This document shows, one piece after another, positions 1 to 6,704 of a stretch of 28,130 nt of DNA. The notes beneath the pieces are model-generated. The model saw nothing but the letters and a program-made list of their open reading frames with translations. It ran no database searches and was not told where the DNA came from. The stretch is taken from positions 1 to 28,130 of the forward strand of contig CAJTOU010000037.1 of assembly GCA_910577835.1 (NCBI GenBank), read 5' to 3'. The translations under genes were made by a program, and so were the position numbers. The stretch's first letter is position 1. Every line of letters starts with the position of its first letter. The stretch is from an uncultured Lachnospiraceae bacterium (GTDB taxonomy: Bacteria > Bacillota_A > Clostridia > Lachnospirales > Lachnospiraceae).

Positions 1-12
1 ATTTCTTTCCAC
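1..12 (-). CDS. rpsQ: 30S ribosomal protein S17 (uS17), first four codons only
   Basis: Only the 5' end is inside the window. On the minus strand a strong Shine-Dalgarno (AAAGGAGA) is followed about 10 nt later by GTG GAA AGA AAT, read as M-E-R-N, the usual beginning of Clostridia S17 (MERNLRKT...). In the S10 operon rpsQ directly follows rpmC, which is the order here. The call rests on four codons, the ribosome binding site and synteny, so it is likely but not proven. The spacer to rpmC (13-166) is unusually long and carries a palindromic repeat. Confidence 0.7.
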
Positions 13-64
13 GATATACTGTCTCCTTTCTCAGATTCCTGAATCATATTATCATACCATTTTG

Positions 65-108
65 CTAATACCATTCCGCCAATGTTATTCATCTAATACT
101 ATTCCGCT
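65..108. repeat. short degenerate direct repeats in the rpmC-rpsQ spacer
   Basis: CTAATACCATTCCGCC (65-80) recurs as CTAATACTATTCCGCT (93-108), 28 nt apart. A weaker copy, ATCATACCATTTT, starts at 51, giving a loose 14-nt period. The core CTAATACCATT is also found at 24115-24125. No function is apparent. Confidence 0.4.
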
Positions 109-129
109 TTGGAAGCCATCTCAGATTCT

Positions 130-178
130 GTCATTAATCGCCTGTGATTGATGACCTGCGCACGCATCAGCGTGCTTC
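130..178 (-). repeat. interspersed palindromic repeat, copy 1 (overlaps rpmC stop)
   Basis: Bases 148-178 are, on the minus strand, a perfect 31-nt match to the elements at 23427-23457 and 23496-23526. The core holds a 6-bp hairpin GCACGC-ATCA-GCGTGC (160-175). Next to it is a second imperfect hairpin, GTCATTAATCG / TGATTGATGAC (130-154). The repeat overlaps the 3' end of rpmC and contains its stop codon. It resembles small mobile or REP-like palindromic elements; no transposase is nearby. Confidence 0.8.
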
Positions 179-364
179 CTTCATAACAGTCTGGATTCTC
201 GCAATATTTTTTCTGACTTCCTTAATTCTGCTGGTATTATCCAACTGATTTGTTGCGTTCTGGAATCTTAAATTGAAAAGTTCCTTTTTAGCAGCTACTA
301 ATTCATCATTCAATTCTGCAGCTGATTTTGCTCTTAAATCTTCTACATATTTATTAATTTTCAC
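167..364 (-). CDS. rpmC: 50S ribosomal protein L29 (uL29)
   Basis: A 65-residue protein with the typical L29 two-helix hairpin, including the signature ELFNLRFQNATNQLDN, then RIKEVRKNIARIQTV. It binds 23S rRNA near the peptide exit tunnel. I chose the GTG at 364, giving MKINKYVEDL, because AAGGCGGTGAT sits at the right distance upstream; the GTG at 373 would leave that signal inside the gene. It overlaps the end of rplP by 11 nt. The last codons (GAA GCA CGC TGA) lie inside an interspersed repeat, so the C-terminus ...MKEAR and the stop were probably donated or reshaped by that element. Confidence 0.95.
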   Translation of the reverse strand: MKINKYVEDLRAKSAAELNDELVAAKKELFNLRFQNATNQLDNTSRIKEVRKNIARIQTVMKEAR

Positions 365-791
365 TGTTATCACCGCCTTCTAAATCTGCCCTGGAAACGA
401 TTTTACACTTAACTGGCAGCTTATGTGATGCAAGACGCAAAGCCTCTTTTGCGATTTCCTCCGAAACTCCTGCAATTTCAAACAATACGCGTCCCGGCTT
501 AACAACTGCAACCCAGTATTCAAGTGTTCCTTTACCGGAACCCATACGGGTTTCTGCTGGCTTTGTAGTTACTGGTTTATCTGGGAATATCTTAATCCAG
601 ACTTTACCGCCACGCTTGATATAACGTGTCATGGCAATACGGGCAGCCTCTATCTGGTTTGACTTAATCCATGCTGGTTCTAAAGCGACAATACCATATT
701 CACCGTAAGTAATCTTATTACCTCTTGTAGCTTTTCCTCGAATTGAGCCACGGAACTGTTTACGACGCTTTACTCTCTTTGGCATTAACAT
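354..791 (-). CDS. rplP: 50S ribosomal protein L16 (uL16)
   Basis: A 145-residue L16 that starts with the family hallmark MLMPKRVKRRKQFRG and contains the conserved MGSGKGTLEYWVAVVKPGR stretch (residues 82-100). In the large subunit it organises the A-site tRNA and helix 38 region. Its ATG overlaps the rpsC stop by one base (TAATG), which implies translational coupling. The C-terminus ...LEGGDNSEN is slightly long but normal for Clostridia. Confidence 0.98.
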   Translation of the reverse strand: MLMPKRVKRRKQFRGSIRGKATRGNKITYGEYGIVALEPAWIKSNQIEAARIAMTRYIKRGGKVWIKIFPDKPVTTKPAETRMGSGKGTLEYWVAVVKPGRVLFEIAGVSEEIAKEALRLASHKLPVKCKIVSRADLEGGDNSEN

Positions 792-1462
792 TATTTATCG
801 CTCCCTTCCTTTTCATCTGCCTTAGCAGCCTTTGTTGGAAGTACTTCGCCTTTGTAAATCCAAACCTTAACACCTAACTTGCCGTAAGTGGTGTCTGCTT
901 CAGCGAAACCATAATCAATATCTGCTCTCAATGTCTGAAGTGGAATTGTACCTTCGCTGTAAAACTCTCCACGCGCCATATCTGCACCGCCGAGACGTCC
1001 TGAAACTGCCGCTTTGATACCCTTTGCTCCTGCCTTCATACTTCTTGACATTGTAGACTTCATTGCTCTTCTGAACGATACACGGTTCTCTAACTGAAGA
1101 GCGATGTTTTCTGCTACAAGCTGAGCGTCTCTGTCAGGTCTTTTCACCTCTTTGATATCTACTACTAATTTCTTTGCTGTCAGTTTCTGTAATTCAACTT
1201 TCAGCTTCTCTATTTCAGCACCGCCTTTACCGATTACAAGTCCCGGTTTTGCTGTGTGAACAATCACCTTACATCTGTCTGATGCTCTTTCGATTTCAAT
1301 TTTGGCAACACCAGCGCTGTACAATTTATCTTTCAGGTATTTTCTAATCTCCTGATCTTCAATAAGGCAGTCTGCAAAATCAGCCTTAGGTGCATACCAT
1401 TTTGAATCCCAGTCTTTGATAATACCAACTCTTAAGCCATGAGGATTAACTTTCTGTCCCAT
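791..1462 (-). CDS. rpsC: 30S ribosomal protein S3 (uS3)
   Basis: A 223-residue S3. The N-terminus is the standard MGQKVNPHGLRVGII, the KH type-2 domain carries the VIGKGGAEIEKL GXXG loop, and the C-terminal domain has GRLGGADMAR. S3 lies at the mRNA entry tunnel and contributes to helicase activity. I chose the start at 1462 because AAGGAGAA precedes it and the sequence from there matches the family. The reading frame stays open 27 codons further upstream, but that stretch is not S3-like. The C-terminal tail is acidic and lysine-rich (KADEKEGSDK). Confidence 0.98.
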   Translation of the reverse strand: MGQKVNPHGLRVGIIKDWDSKWYAPKADFADCLIEDQEIRKYLKDKLYSAGVAKIEIERASDRCKVIVHTAKPGLVIGKGGAEIEKLKVELQKLTAKKLVVDIKEVKRPDRDAQLVAENIALQLENRVSFRRAMKSTMSRSMKAGAKGIKAAVSGRLGGADMARGEFYSEGTIPLQTLRADIDYGFAEADTTYGKLGVKVWIYKGEVLPTKAAKADEKEGSDK

Positions 1463-1548
1463 TCCGGTTCTCCTTTCTAAAATCATGCAACCAACGCCTG
1501 CTATAAAACAGCCAGAGACTGATTGCGTTGATTGCGCAGTCATGCTTT

Positions 1549-1935
1549 TTATTTTTCATTGAGCACAATTGTGATGTGGCACATTCTCTTTTCGATTCTG
1601 TATGCTCTTCCCTGTGCTCTTGGTCTGATTCTCTTCATAATAGGCCCCTGAGTTGCATAACATTCCTCAATATAGAGGTTCTCCGGGTTCATTCCCTGAT
1701 TATTTTCAGCATTTGCGATTACTGATTTTAATAATTTCTCTATTACTGATGATGCATATCTCGGATTATACGCTAAGATACCCAGAGCAGACTCAACATC
1801 TTTGCCTCTGATAGCGTCTAATACGAAGCATGCCTTCTGAACTGATATTCTGGCATATGAAAGTTTTGCTGATGGTCTTGTATCCTTAACAGCATTTCTT
1901 TCTCTCTTAATTTTGCTTCTATGACCTTTTGCCAT
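1549..1935 (-). CDS. rplV: 50S ribosomal protein L22 (uL22)
   Basis: A 128-residue L22. It has an N-terminal basic extension (MAKGHRSKIKRERN), then ARISVQKACFVLDAIRGKDVE and the long beta-hairpin ending GRAYRIEKRMCHITIVL that lines the peptide exit tunnel and includes the region linked to macrolide resistance in other bacteria. The ribosome binding site is AAAGGAGGT before ATG 1935. An 86-nt spacer separates it from rpsC, wider than usual, with nothing recognisable in it. Confidence 0.98.
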   Translation of the reverse strand: MAKGHRSKIKRERNAVKDTRPSAKLSYARISVQKACFVLDAIRGKDVESALGILAYNPRYASSVIEKLLKSVIANAENNQGMNPENLYIEECYATQGPIMKRIRPRAQGRAYRIEKRMCHITIVLNEK

Positions 1936-1966
1936 GGATGAATACCTCCTTTCAAAATCCTATAAA

Positions 1967-2245
1967 TTAGCGTCTTGCCTTCTTCTCGTCTTTTCCATGT
2001 CCTCTGTAAGTTCTTGTGGCAACGAACTCACCGAGCTTATGTCCAACCATGTCTTCTGTAATATATACAGGCACATGTTTTCTTCCATCATGCACTGCGA
2101 TTGTATGTCCAACCATCTGTGGGAAGATTGTTGAACGACGTGACCAAGTCTTGATAACCGACTTCTGGCCTGACGCATTCATTGCTGCTATCTTCTTGAG
2201 TAAGCTTTCATCCGCAAATGGTCCCTTTTTTAATGATCTAGCCAT
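1967..2245 (-). CDS. rpsS: 30S ribosomal protein S19 (uS19)
   Basis: A 92-residue S19, the usual length: MARSLKKGPFADESLLKKI, then IKTWSRRSTIFPQMVGHTIAVHDGRKHVPVYI and HKLGEFVATRTYRGH. It binds the 16S rRNA head and contacts S13 near the A and P sites. AAGGAGGATTACC precedes the ATG. The gene sits 12 nt downstream of rplB in the operon. Confidence 0.98.
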   Translation of the reverse strand: MARSLKKGPFADESLLKKIAAMNASGQKSVIKTWSRRSTIFPQMVGHTIAVHDGRKHVPVYITEDMVGHKLGEFVATRTYRGHGKDEKKARR

Positions 2246-2257
2246 TGGTAATCCTCC

Positions 2258-3100
2258 TTATTTCATGTTCTTGCCGTCTCGTCTTCTTACGATAAGCTTG
2301 TTAGACTGCTTGTTCTTCTTTCTTGTCTTCAAACCAAGTGCTGGCTTGCCCCATGGTGTACATGGACCTGGACGTCCGATACCAGTCTTTCCTTCACCAC
2401 CACCATGTGGATGGTCATTCGGATTCATAACAGAACCACGAACAGTAGGGCGGATACCCATATGACGCTTACGTCCTGCTTTACCAATATTTACTAAGTC
2501 ATGCTCTATATTTCCAACCTGACCGATTGTTGCACGGCAGATAATTGGAACCATTCTCATTTCGCCTGAAGGCAGTCTGAGTGTGGCATATTTACCCTCT
2601 TTCGCCATAAGCTGCGCTGAGTTTCCAGCAGAACGAACAAGCTGTCCGCCTTTTCCCGGATATAATTCAATATTGTGAATTTCCGTACCTACCGGAATCG
2701 CTTCAAGAGGAAGACAGTTACCAACTCTGATTTCCGCATTCGGGCCGCTCATTACTTTCATGCCGTCTGTCAGACCATTTGGTGCCAGAATATATGATTT
2801 CTGACCGTCTGCATAACAGATAAGCGCAATATTTGCAGTTCTGTTCGGGTCGTATTCAATACCAATAACAGTTGCCGGAATGTCATCTTTTCTTCTCTTG
2901 AAATCAATAATTCTATATTTTCTTTTTGAACCGCCTCCGCGGTGTCTTACTGTGATTTTACCCTGGTTATTTCTGCCTGAGTTCTTCTTTAAAGAAACTG
3001 TTAATGATTTTTCAGGTACTGACTTTGTAATTTCCGCATGGTCAAGCCCTGTCATGTTTCTTCTGGAAGGTGTATATGGGTTATATGTTCTAATTCCCAT
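2258..3100 (-). CDS. rplB: 50S ribosomal protein L2 (uL2)
   Basis: A 280-residue L2 beginning MGIRTYNPYTPSRRNMTG, with the OB and SH3-like domains and the conserved loop VMNPNDHPHGGGEGK near residues 221-235, whose histidine lies close to the peptidyl-transferase centre. The ORF stays open to 3130, but the extra residues (MAEKEKERKR) are encoded by the GAAAAGGAGAG ribosome-binding region itself, so the start at 3100 is preferred. The 186-nt spacer to rplW is abnormally long and full of palindromic hairpins. Confidence 0.98.
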   Translation of the reverse strand: MGIRTYNPYTPSRRNMTGLDHAEITKSVPEKSLTVSLKKNSGRNNQGKITVRHRGGGSKRKYRIIDFKRRKDDIPATVIGIEYDPNRTANIALICYADGQKSYILAPNGLTDGMKVMSGPNAEIRVGNCLPLEAIPVGTEIHNIELYPGKGGQLVRSAGNSAQLMAKEGKYATLRLPSGEMRMVPIICRATIGQVGNIEHDLVNIGKAGRKRHMGIRPTVRGSVMNPNDHPHGGGEGKTGIGRPGPCTPWGKPALGLKTRKKNKQSNKLIVRRRDGKNMK

Positions 3101-3129
3101 TCTCTTTCTCTCCTTTTCTTTCTCTGCCA

Positions 3130-3155
3130 TCAGTCCTTCGTGATTGATGACCTAT
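3130..3155. repeat. degenerate half copy of the palindromic repeat upstream of rplB
   Basis: On the minus strand AGGTCATCAATC is followed by an imperfect inverted match GACTGATGGC. It resembles the hairpin half of the repeats at 3200-3281 but is weaker. Confidence 0.4.
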
Positions 3156-3199
3156 TCTAATCGCCGCATATATGTGAGAATTTTATCATGCCGGCACAT

Positions 3200-3248
3200 G
3201 TCATCAATCGATTGCGGTTGATGACCTACGCACGCATCAGCGTGCTTC
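3200..3248 (-). repeat. interspersed palindromic repeat, copy 2 (rplW-rplB spacer)
   Basis: Bases 3218-3248 match the 31-nt repeat core at 30 of 31 positions (minus orientation) and include the hairpin GCACGC-ATCA-GCGTGC (3230-3245). It is flanked by an 11-bp hairpin, GTCATCAATCG-ATTG-CGGTTGATGAC (3200-3225), with one T-G wobble. Being transcribed in the middle of the S10 operon, these hairpins should be present in the mRNA between the L23 and L2 coding regions. Confidence 0.85.
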
Positions 3249-3255
3249 CTTTTCT

Positions 3256-3281
3256 GTCATCAATCGCAAACGATTGATGAC
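3256..3281. repeat. perfect 11-bp hairpin just after rplW
   Basis: GTCATCAATCG-CAAA-CGATTGATGAC is a perfect 11-bp stem with a 4-nt loop, five bases downstream of the rplW stop codon. It is the same hairpin module that flanks the 31-nt repeat core in copy 2. No T-tract follows on the minus strand, so it is not a classical terminator; an mRNA-stability or processing role is possible. Confidence 0.75.
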
Positions 3282-3286
3282 CTATT

Positions 3287-3586
3287 TTATAAACCTTGGA
3301 ATATTTCAATATCCTTGCTGTCCTCTGTAAGCTGTACAATCGCTTTTTTCTTCTTCGAGGTCTTTCCGACGGTTCTTCCACGTCTCTTGGTCTTTCCATC
3401 CAGATTCATGGTGTTGACTCTGGCAACCTTTGTTCCCTCAAACATCTTTTCAACAGCCTCTTTAATCTGTCCTTTTGTAGCCTCTGTATGAACATAAAAT
3501 GTATATTTTCTTTCCATCATATCATTCATGCTCTTTTCTGTAATCACAGGCTTGAGGATAACATCATAATATTTTACGTCTGCCAT
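3287..3586 (-). CDS. rplW: 50S ribosomal protein L23 (uL23)
   Basis: A 99-residue L23: YYDVILKPVITEKSMNDM, YTFYVHTEATKGQIKEAVEKMF, then a basic loop GKTKRRGRTVGKTSKKKKAIVQL. It sits at the exit tunnel and is the docking point for trigger factor and SRP. The ATG overlaps the rplD stop by one base (TAATG), indicating coupling. Downstream, the rplB gene is separated by 186 nt of repeat-bearing sequence. Confidence 0.98.
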   Translation of the reverse strand: MADVKYYDVILKPVITEKSMNDMMERKYTFYVHTEATKGQIKEAVEKMFEGTKVARVNTMNLDGKTKRRGRTVGKTSKKKKAIVQLTEDSKDIEIFQGL

Positions 3587-4206
3587 TATGCATACACCTC
3601 CTCGATAGTTGCTACTGCCGCCTTGTCAATCACAATTGTATCATATTTCAGAATATCATACACACTGATTGTATTTGTCAAAGCAGTCTTAACAGCAGGA
3701 ATATTCCTTGCTGAACAAACTACATTCTGGTCATTTTCATTTAAAACCACCAGAGCCTTTGATACCTTTAAGCTGTCTAATGCCTTGACAAATGTCTTTG
3801 TCTTTTTCTCATCCATCTTAATTGCATCTACAACAATAAATTTATTTTCTTGCACTCTTGAGGTCAATGCTGACTTAAGAGCCAACTGTTTTTCCTTTTT
3901 ATTCATCTTGAATGAATAATCTCTTGGCTTTGGAGCGAATACAACACCGCCGCCTGTCCACTGTGGAGCTCTTGTTGAACCCTGTCTTGCGTGGCCTGTA
4001 CCCTTCTGCTTCCAAGGCTTTCTTCCGCCGCCGCGCACTTCGGAACGTGTCTTTGCGCTCTGTGTGCCCTGACGCTTATTTGCAAGCTGGAGCTTTACTG
4101 CCTGATTTACCAGATGTTCATTGATTTCCACATTGAACACTTCGTCATTCAGTTCTATTTCGTCAACCTGCTGTCCTTCCATATTGTAAACAGATACCTT
4201 TGACAT
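3586..4206 (-). CDS. rplD: 50S ribosomal protein L4 (uL4)
   Basis: A 206-residue L4. The internal extended loop that reaches the exit tunnel is visible as KTRSEVRGGGRKPWKQKGTG then ARQGSTRAPQWTGGGVVFAPKPRDYSF, followed by the Rossmann-like globular domain. In E. coli L4 also represses its own operon; whether it does so here is unknown, but the long rpsJ leader would be the place to look. The ribosome binding site is AAAGGAGGAATAATCAA before ATG 4206. Confidence 0.98.
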   Translation of the reverse strand: MSKVSVYNMEGQQVDEIELNDEVFNVEINEHLVNQAVKLQLANKRQGTQSAKTRSEVRGGGRKPWKQKGTGHARQGSTRAPQWTGGGVVFAPKPRDYSFKMNKKEKQLALKSALTSRVQENKFIVVDAIKMDEKKTKTFVKALDSLKVSKALVVLNENDQNVVCSARNIPAVKTALTNTISVYDILKYDTIVIDKAAVATIEEVYA

Positions 4207-4231
4207 TTGATTATTCCTCCTTTCCTAATAC

Positions 4232-4867
4232 CTATTTGCCTGTCTTTACAGTTTCTCTGATTGTGACCAGAGCTTTTCTTGGTCCCGGAACTGCGCCCTT
4301 TACAAGAAGCAAGTTCTTCTCTGCGTCTACTCTTACAATTTCAAGATTCTGAATTGTAATCTTCTTGCAGCCCATATGTCCCGGCATTCCTTTTCCCTTG
4401 AATACTTTTGACGGACTTGAGCAGGCACCGTTAGAACCCTGATGTCTGTGGAATTTTGAACCATGCGCCATAGGTCCTCTTGACTGTCCCAGTCTCTTTA
4501 TTGCGCCCTGAAAGCCTTTTCCTTTGGAAATAGCTGTCGCATCTACCTTATCACCTGCGGAAAACACATCCGCCTTAATTTCATCTTTTACAGAATAATT
4601 TTCGGCATCCTCAAGCTTGAATTCTCTCACAAATCTCTTATAAGAAACTCCCGCTTTATCAAAATGCCCTTTTTTCGGCTTGTTGACCAGCTTTTCTCTG
4701 ATATCCTCAAAGCCTACCTGTACTGCGCTGTAACCGTCGTTTTCCACTGTTTTAATCTGAGTGACTACGCACGGACCGGCCTGAAGTACTGTTACCGGAA
4801 TCAAAGCGCCTTCTTCATTGAAAATCTGGGTCATGCCCACTTTTCTTGCTAAAATTGCTTTCTTCAT
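4232..4867 (-). CDS. rplC: 50S ribosomal protein L3 (uL3)
   Basis: A 211-residue L3: MKKAILARKVGMTQIFNEEG, the ISKGKGFQGAIKR segment, then the loop GPMAHGSKFHRHQGSNGA near residues 130-147 that reaches the peptidyl-transferase centre. CAGGAGGTAAACTATCT precedes ATG 4867. The 172-nt spacer to rpsJ is longer than usual and holds a weak inverted repeat. Confidence 0.98.
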   Translation of the reverse strand: MKKAILARKVGMTQIFNEEGALIPVTVLQAGPCVVTQIKTVENDGYSAVQVGFEDIREKLVNKPKKGHFDKAGVSYKRFVREFKLEDAENYSVKDEIKADVFSAGDKVDATAISKGKGFQGAIKRLGQSRGPMAHGSKFHRHQGSNGACSSPSKVFKGKGMPGHMGCKKITIQNLEIVRVDAEKNLLLVKGAVPGPRKALVTIRETVKTGK

Positions 4868-4898
4868 AGATAGTTTACCTCCTGTTTCATCTACAGCG

Positions 4899-4934
4899 GT
4901 TTTCAGTAAATGTCATATTGCTTTTTCTGAAAAC
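4899..4934. other. weak inverted repeat in rpsJ-rplC spacer
   Basis: GTTTTCAG (4899-4906) and CTGAAAAC (4927-4934) form a perfect 8-bp inverted repeat with a 20-nt loop, upstream of the rplC ribosome binding site. It is AT-rich and could be chance. The rest of 4868-5039 shows nothing recognisable. Confidence 0.3.
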
Positions 4935-5039
4935 ATCCTAGAACAGCTTAATATATGTGGAACACTATACATAAGAAAATGTGTTGCTTTTATATCTAAA
5001 CCCTTCAGGATTACTTGCTTATTATTTTCTTCAGATGAA

Positions 5040-5357
5040 TTACTTTGTCTTCATCTTTATGTCGATATATACACCTGCCGGCATTTCCAGCTTGGACAAT
5101 GTCTCAACTGTCTTCTGTGACGGGGTGATAATATCAATAAGTCTCTTATGAGTTCTCTGCTCGAACTGCTCTCTGGAATCCTTGTATTTGTGTACAGCTC
5201 TTAAAATAGTTACTACTTCCTTCTTTGTTGGAAGAGGTACCGGACCGCTCACCTTTGTTCCTGTCTTTTTTACAGTTTCGATGATTTTGGCAGCAGACTG
5301 ATCAATTAACTGATGGTCATATGCCTTTAATGTGATTCTCATTACTTGACTTGCCAT
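5040..5357 (-). CDS. rpsJ: 30S ribosomal protein S10 (uS10, NusE)
   Basis: A 105-residue S10: RITLKAYDHQLIDQSAAKI, VSGPVPLPTKKEVVTILRA, SREQFEQRTHKRLIDI, ending MPAGVYIDIKMK. S10 is part of the 30S head and, as NusE, of transcription antitermination complexes. The ATG at 5357 (MASQVMRITLK) is chosen because AAAAGGAGGCGAC lies just upstream; an in-frame upstream start at 5396 would place that signal inside the gene. It is the first gene of the operon. Confidence 0.98.
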   Translation of the reverse strand: MASQVMRITLKAYDHQLIDQSAAKIIETVKKTGTKVSGPVPLPTKKEVVTILRAVHKYKDSREQFEQRTHKRLIDIITPSQKTVETLSKLEMPAGVYIDIKMKTK

Positions 5358-5640
5358 AAAAAAAGTCGCCTCCTTTTCGTACTTTTCACTAAGCACAACA
5401 AGTGGTGACTGTACACTCTGCCGGGTGTTTCGTATACTCTTATTATTGCGTATACTTTGGTTTTTCTGCTCTATTTGCAGAAAAAATATTCACACGACTT
5501 CCCGCGTACTGCGGAATGTTATTAGGTACAGTGACTTGTCGCCAGTTTGTTGAAGCCGGATATTCCGGCTTTTTGACATTCGCTCCACGGAAAACCTGCA
5601 TATGCAGCAACCTCACGCTTCATCGCTATCATGTCACAGC
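5358..5640 (-). promoter_or_regulatory. long structured 5' leader of the S10 operon
   Basis: About 285 nt separate the predicted promoter from rpsJ and encode no evident protein. The leader contains a 7-bp hairpin AGCCGGA/TCCGGCT with a 3-nt loop (5554-5570) and a palindrome CTGCATATGCAG (5596-5607). The hairpin is followed by TTTTT only on the plus strand, so in the operon direction it is not an intrinsic terminator. Long leaders of r-protein operons are often autoregulatory (L4 in E. coli); that role here is inference. Confidence 0.5.
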
Positions 5641-5647
5641 GAATAAT

Positions 5648-5676
5648 ACTATACACTAATTTTTCCCAGAATGCAA
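5648..5676 (-). promoter_or_regulatory. sigma-A type promoter of the S10 operon
   Basis: Reading the minus strand, TTGCAT (5671-5676) and TATAGT (5648-5653) are separated by exactly 17 bp. This is the best -35/-10 pair upstream of rpsJ. Confidence 0.75.
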
Positions 5677-5722
5677 GTATTTTTTCTATTTTTTTGAAAT
5701 GTTTTTTATTTTGTACAGAATT

Positions 5723-6403
5723 TTATTTTATTTTTCGCCGCTTAGGAATATTTAACTCTCCTACACCTCCCAAATGTTTAAATACGGGAGCATTAATTTT
5801 ACTTGGAACCATCTGCATATGTCTAGCATCATTTAATTCATGCCATGTAAATCCATTTTCCTTGCGCCATGCGGCAACTTCCTCCTCTGTTTGAAGTTCT
5901 CCTCCTGATTGTATTTGTTGTTCTGCTAACCGCCGGTCTGCCTGCTGAAAATTATCATATCTTTGAGTTCCCATATCTTCAATCTCAACTTCGCCTCTGG
6001 CAAAAGGTGAAAAATCAGGCATACCACTTTGATATTCAATTCCCTGCATCTCACGCCCTTCAAAAAATTCTGCTACTCTTGGATCATTTGATATAAAAGT
6101 AGAATTTCCCCTGCCACCGGTCCAGCGGCCATGTGTTCCACTTGGCGTACAGCGTACTCTTTCCTCTGGAGTACTATGTATCGGAGTTACATCATACCCT
6201 CTTGTATATACTGGTCCTGTCTGCTTTTTCGCTTTTTTAGGCGGACAACATTGCACAGGTGCTTCAGGTTCAGACACATTTCTAATAGCACGAGATCTCA
6301 CCTTTGGTACCACATTTCTTGTCCTGATGCTTTCTGATTGCCTGTTTGAATGTGTATATTTAGTTATATTATCCCTTTTATTTTTTTGCTGCACAAAATC
6401 CAT
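5723..6403 (-). CDS. orphan HNH/Endo VII superfamily (WHH-like) toxin-type nuclease
   Basis: A 226-residue protein. Residues 1-62 are basic and probably disordered. The middle has GRWTGGRGNSTFISN (92-106) followed by a GMPDFSPFARGEVEIEDM segment (127-144), a pattern seen just before the nuclease core of bacterial polymorphic toxins. The C-terminus has FTWHELNDARHMQMVPSKIN (185-204) and KHLGGVGEL (209-217), the WHH/WHE-type metal-binding and catalytic block of the HNH/Endo VII superfamily (H188, H195 and H210 are candidate active-site residues). I see no signal peptide, LXG, or other delivery domain, and no neighbouring gene that looks like an immunity protein. The start has a GGGGGAA site 8 nt upstream. 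The fold call is from motif recognition only; it could be a remnant of a larger toxin. Confidence 0.7.
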   Translation of the reverse strand: MDFVQQKNKRDNITKYTHSNRQSESIRTRNVVPKVRSRAIRNVSEPEAPVQCCPPKKAKKQTGPVYTRGYDVTPIHSTPEERVRCTPSGTHGRWTGGRGNSTFISNDPRVAEFFEGREMQGIEYQSGMPDFSPFARGEVEIEDMGTQRYDNFQQADRRLAEQQIQSGGELQTEEEVAAWRKENGFTWHELNDARHMQMVPSKINAPVFKHLGGVGELNIPKRRKIK

Positions 6404-6704
6404 ATAAATTCCCCCATCCTTTGTTTGTAATATAACTTTTCTTTATTATAATATAGCTAATATTCTCTAAAATAAAATCAATTATCTTTTTAATTTCATT
6501 TACTTCTTAAAAACAAAAAATTTTTATCCCTTTTAAAAAAGAAACTCCATATTTCCAGAAACTTTTATCCCATATGCTCTATTTTCACTGCATAGTGCTT
6601 TTCTTCAGTTTATTTTACTCTAATACTGTTCTATAATCTTAGATAAAATTTTTGCTATCTGTTCATATTAAACTCATTCTATGCTACGATTCTTTCCTAT
6701 TTTA
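6404..6704. other. AT-rich intergenic region
   Basis: No coding frame, hairpin or repeat stands out. TATAAT occurs on the minus strand at 6445-6450, a possible -10 for the nuclease gene, but without a convincing -35. Confidence 0.4.

Noticed and set aside
5554..5570. Intrinsic terminator or attenuator in the S10 leader
   Set aside because: The T-run follows the hairpin only on the plus strand, opposite to the operon, so it cannot terminate S10 transcription in the classical way.
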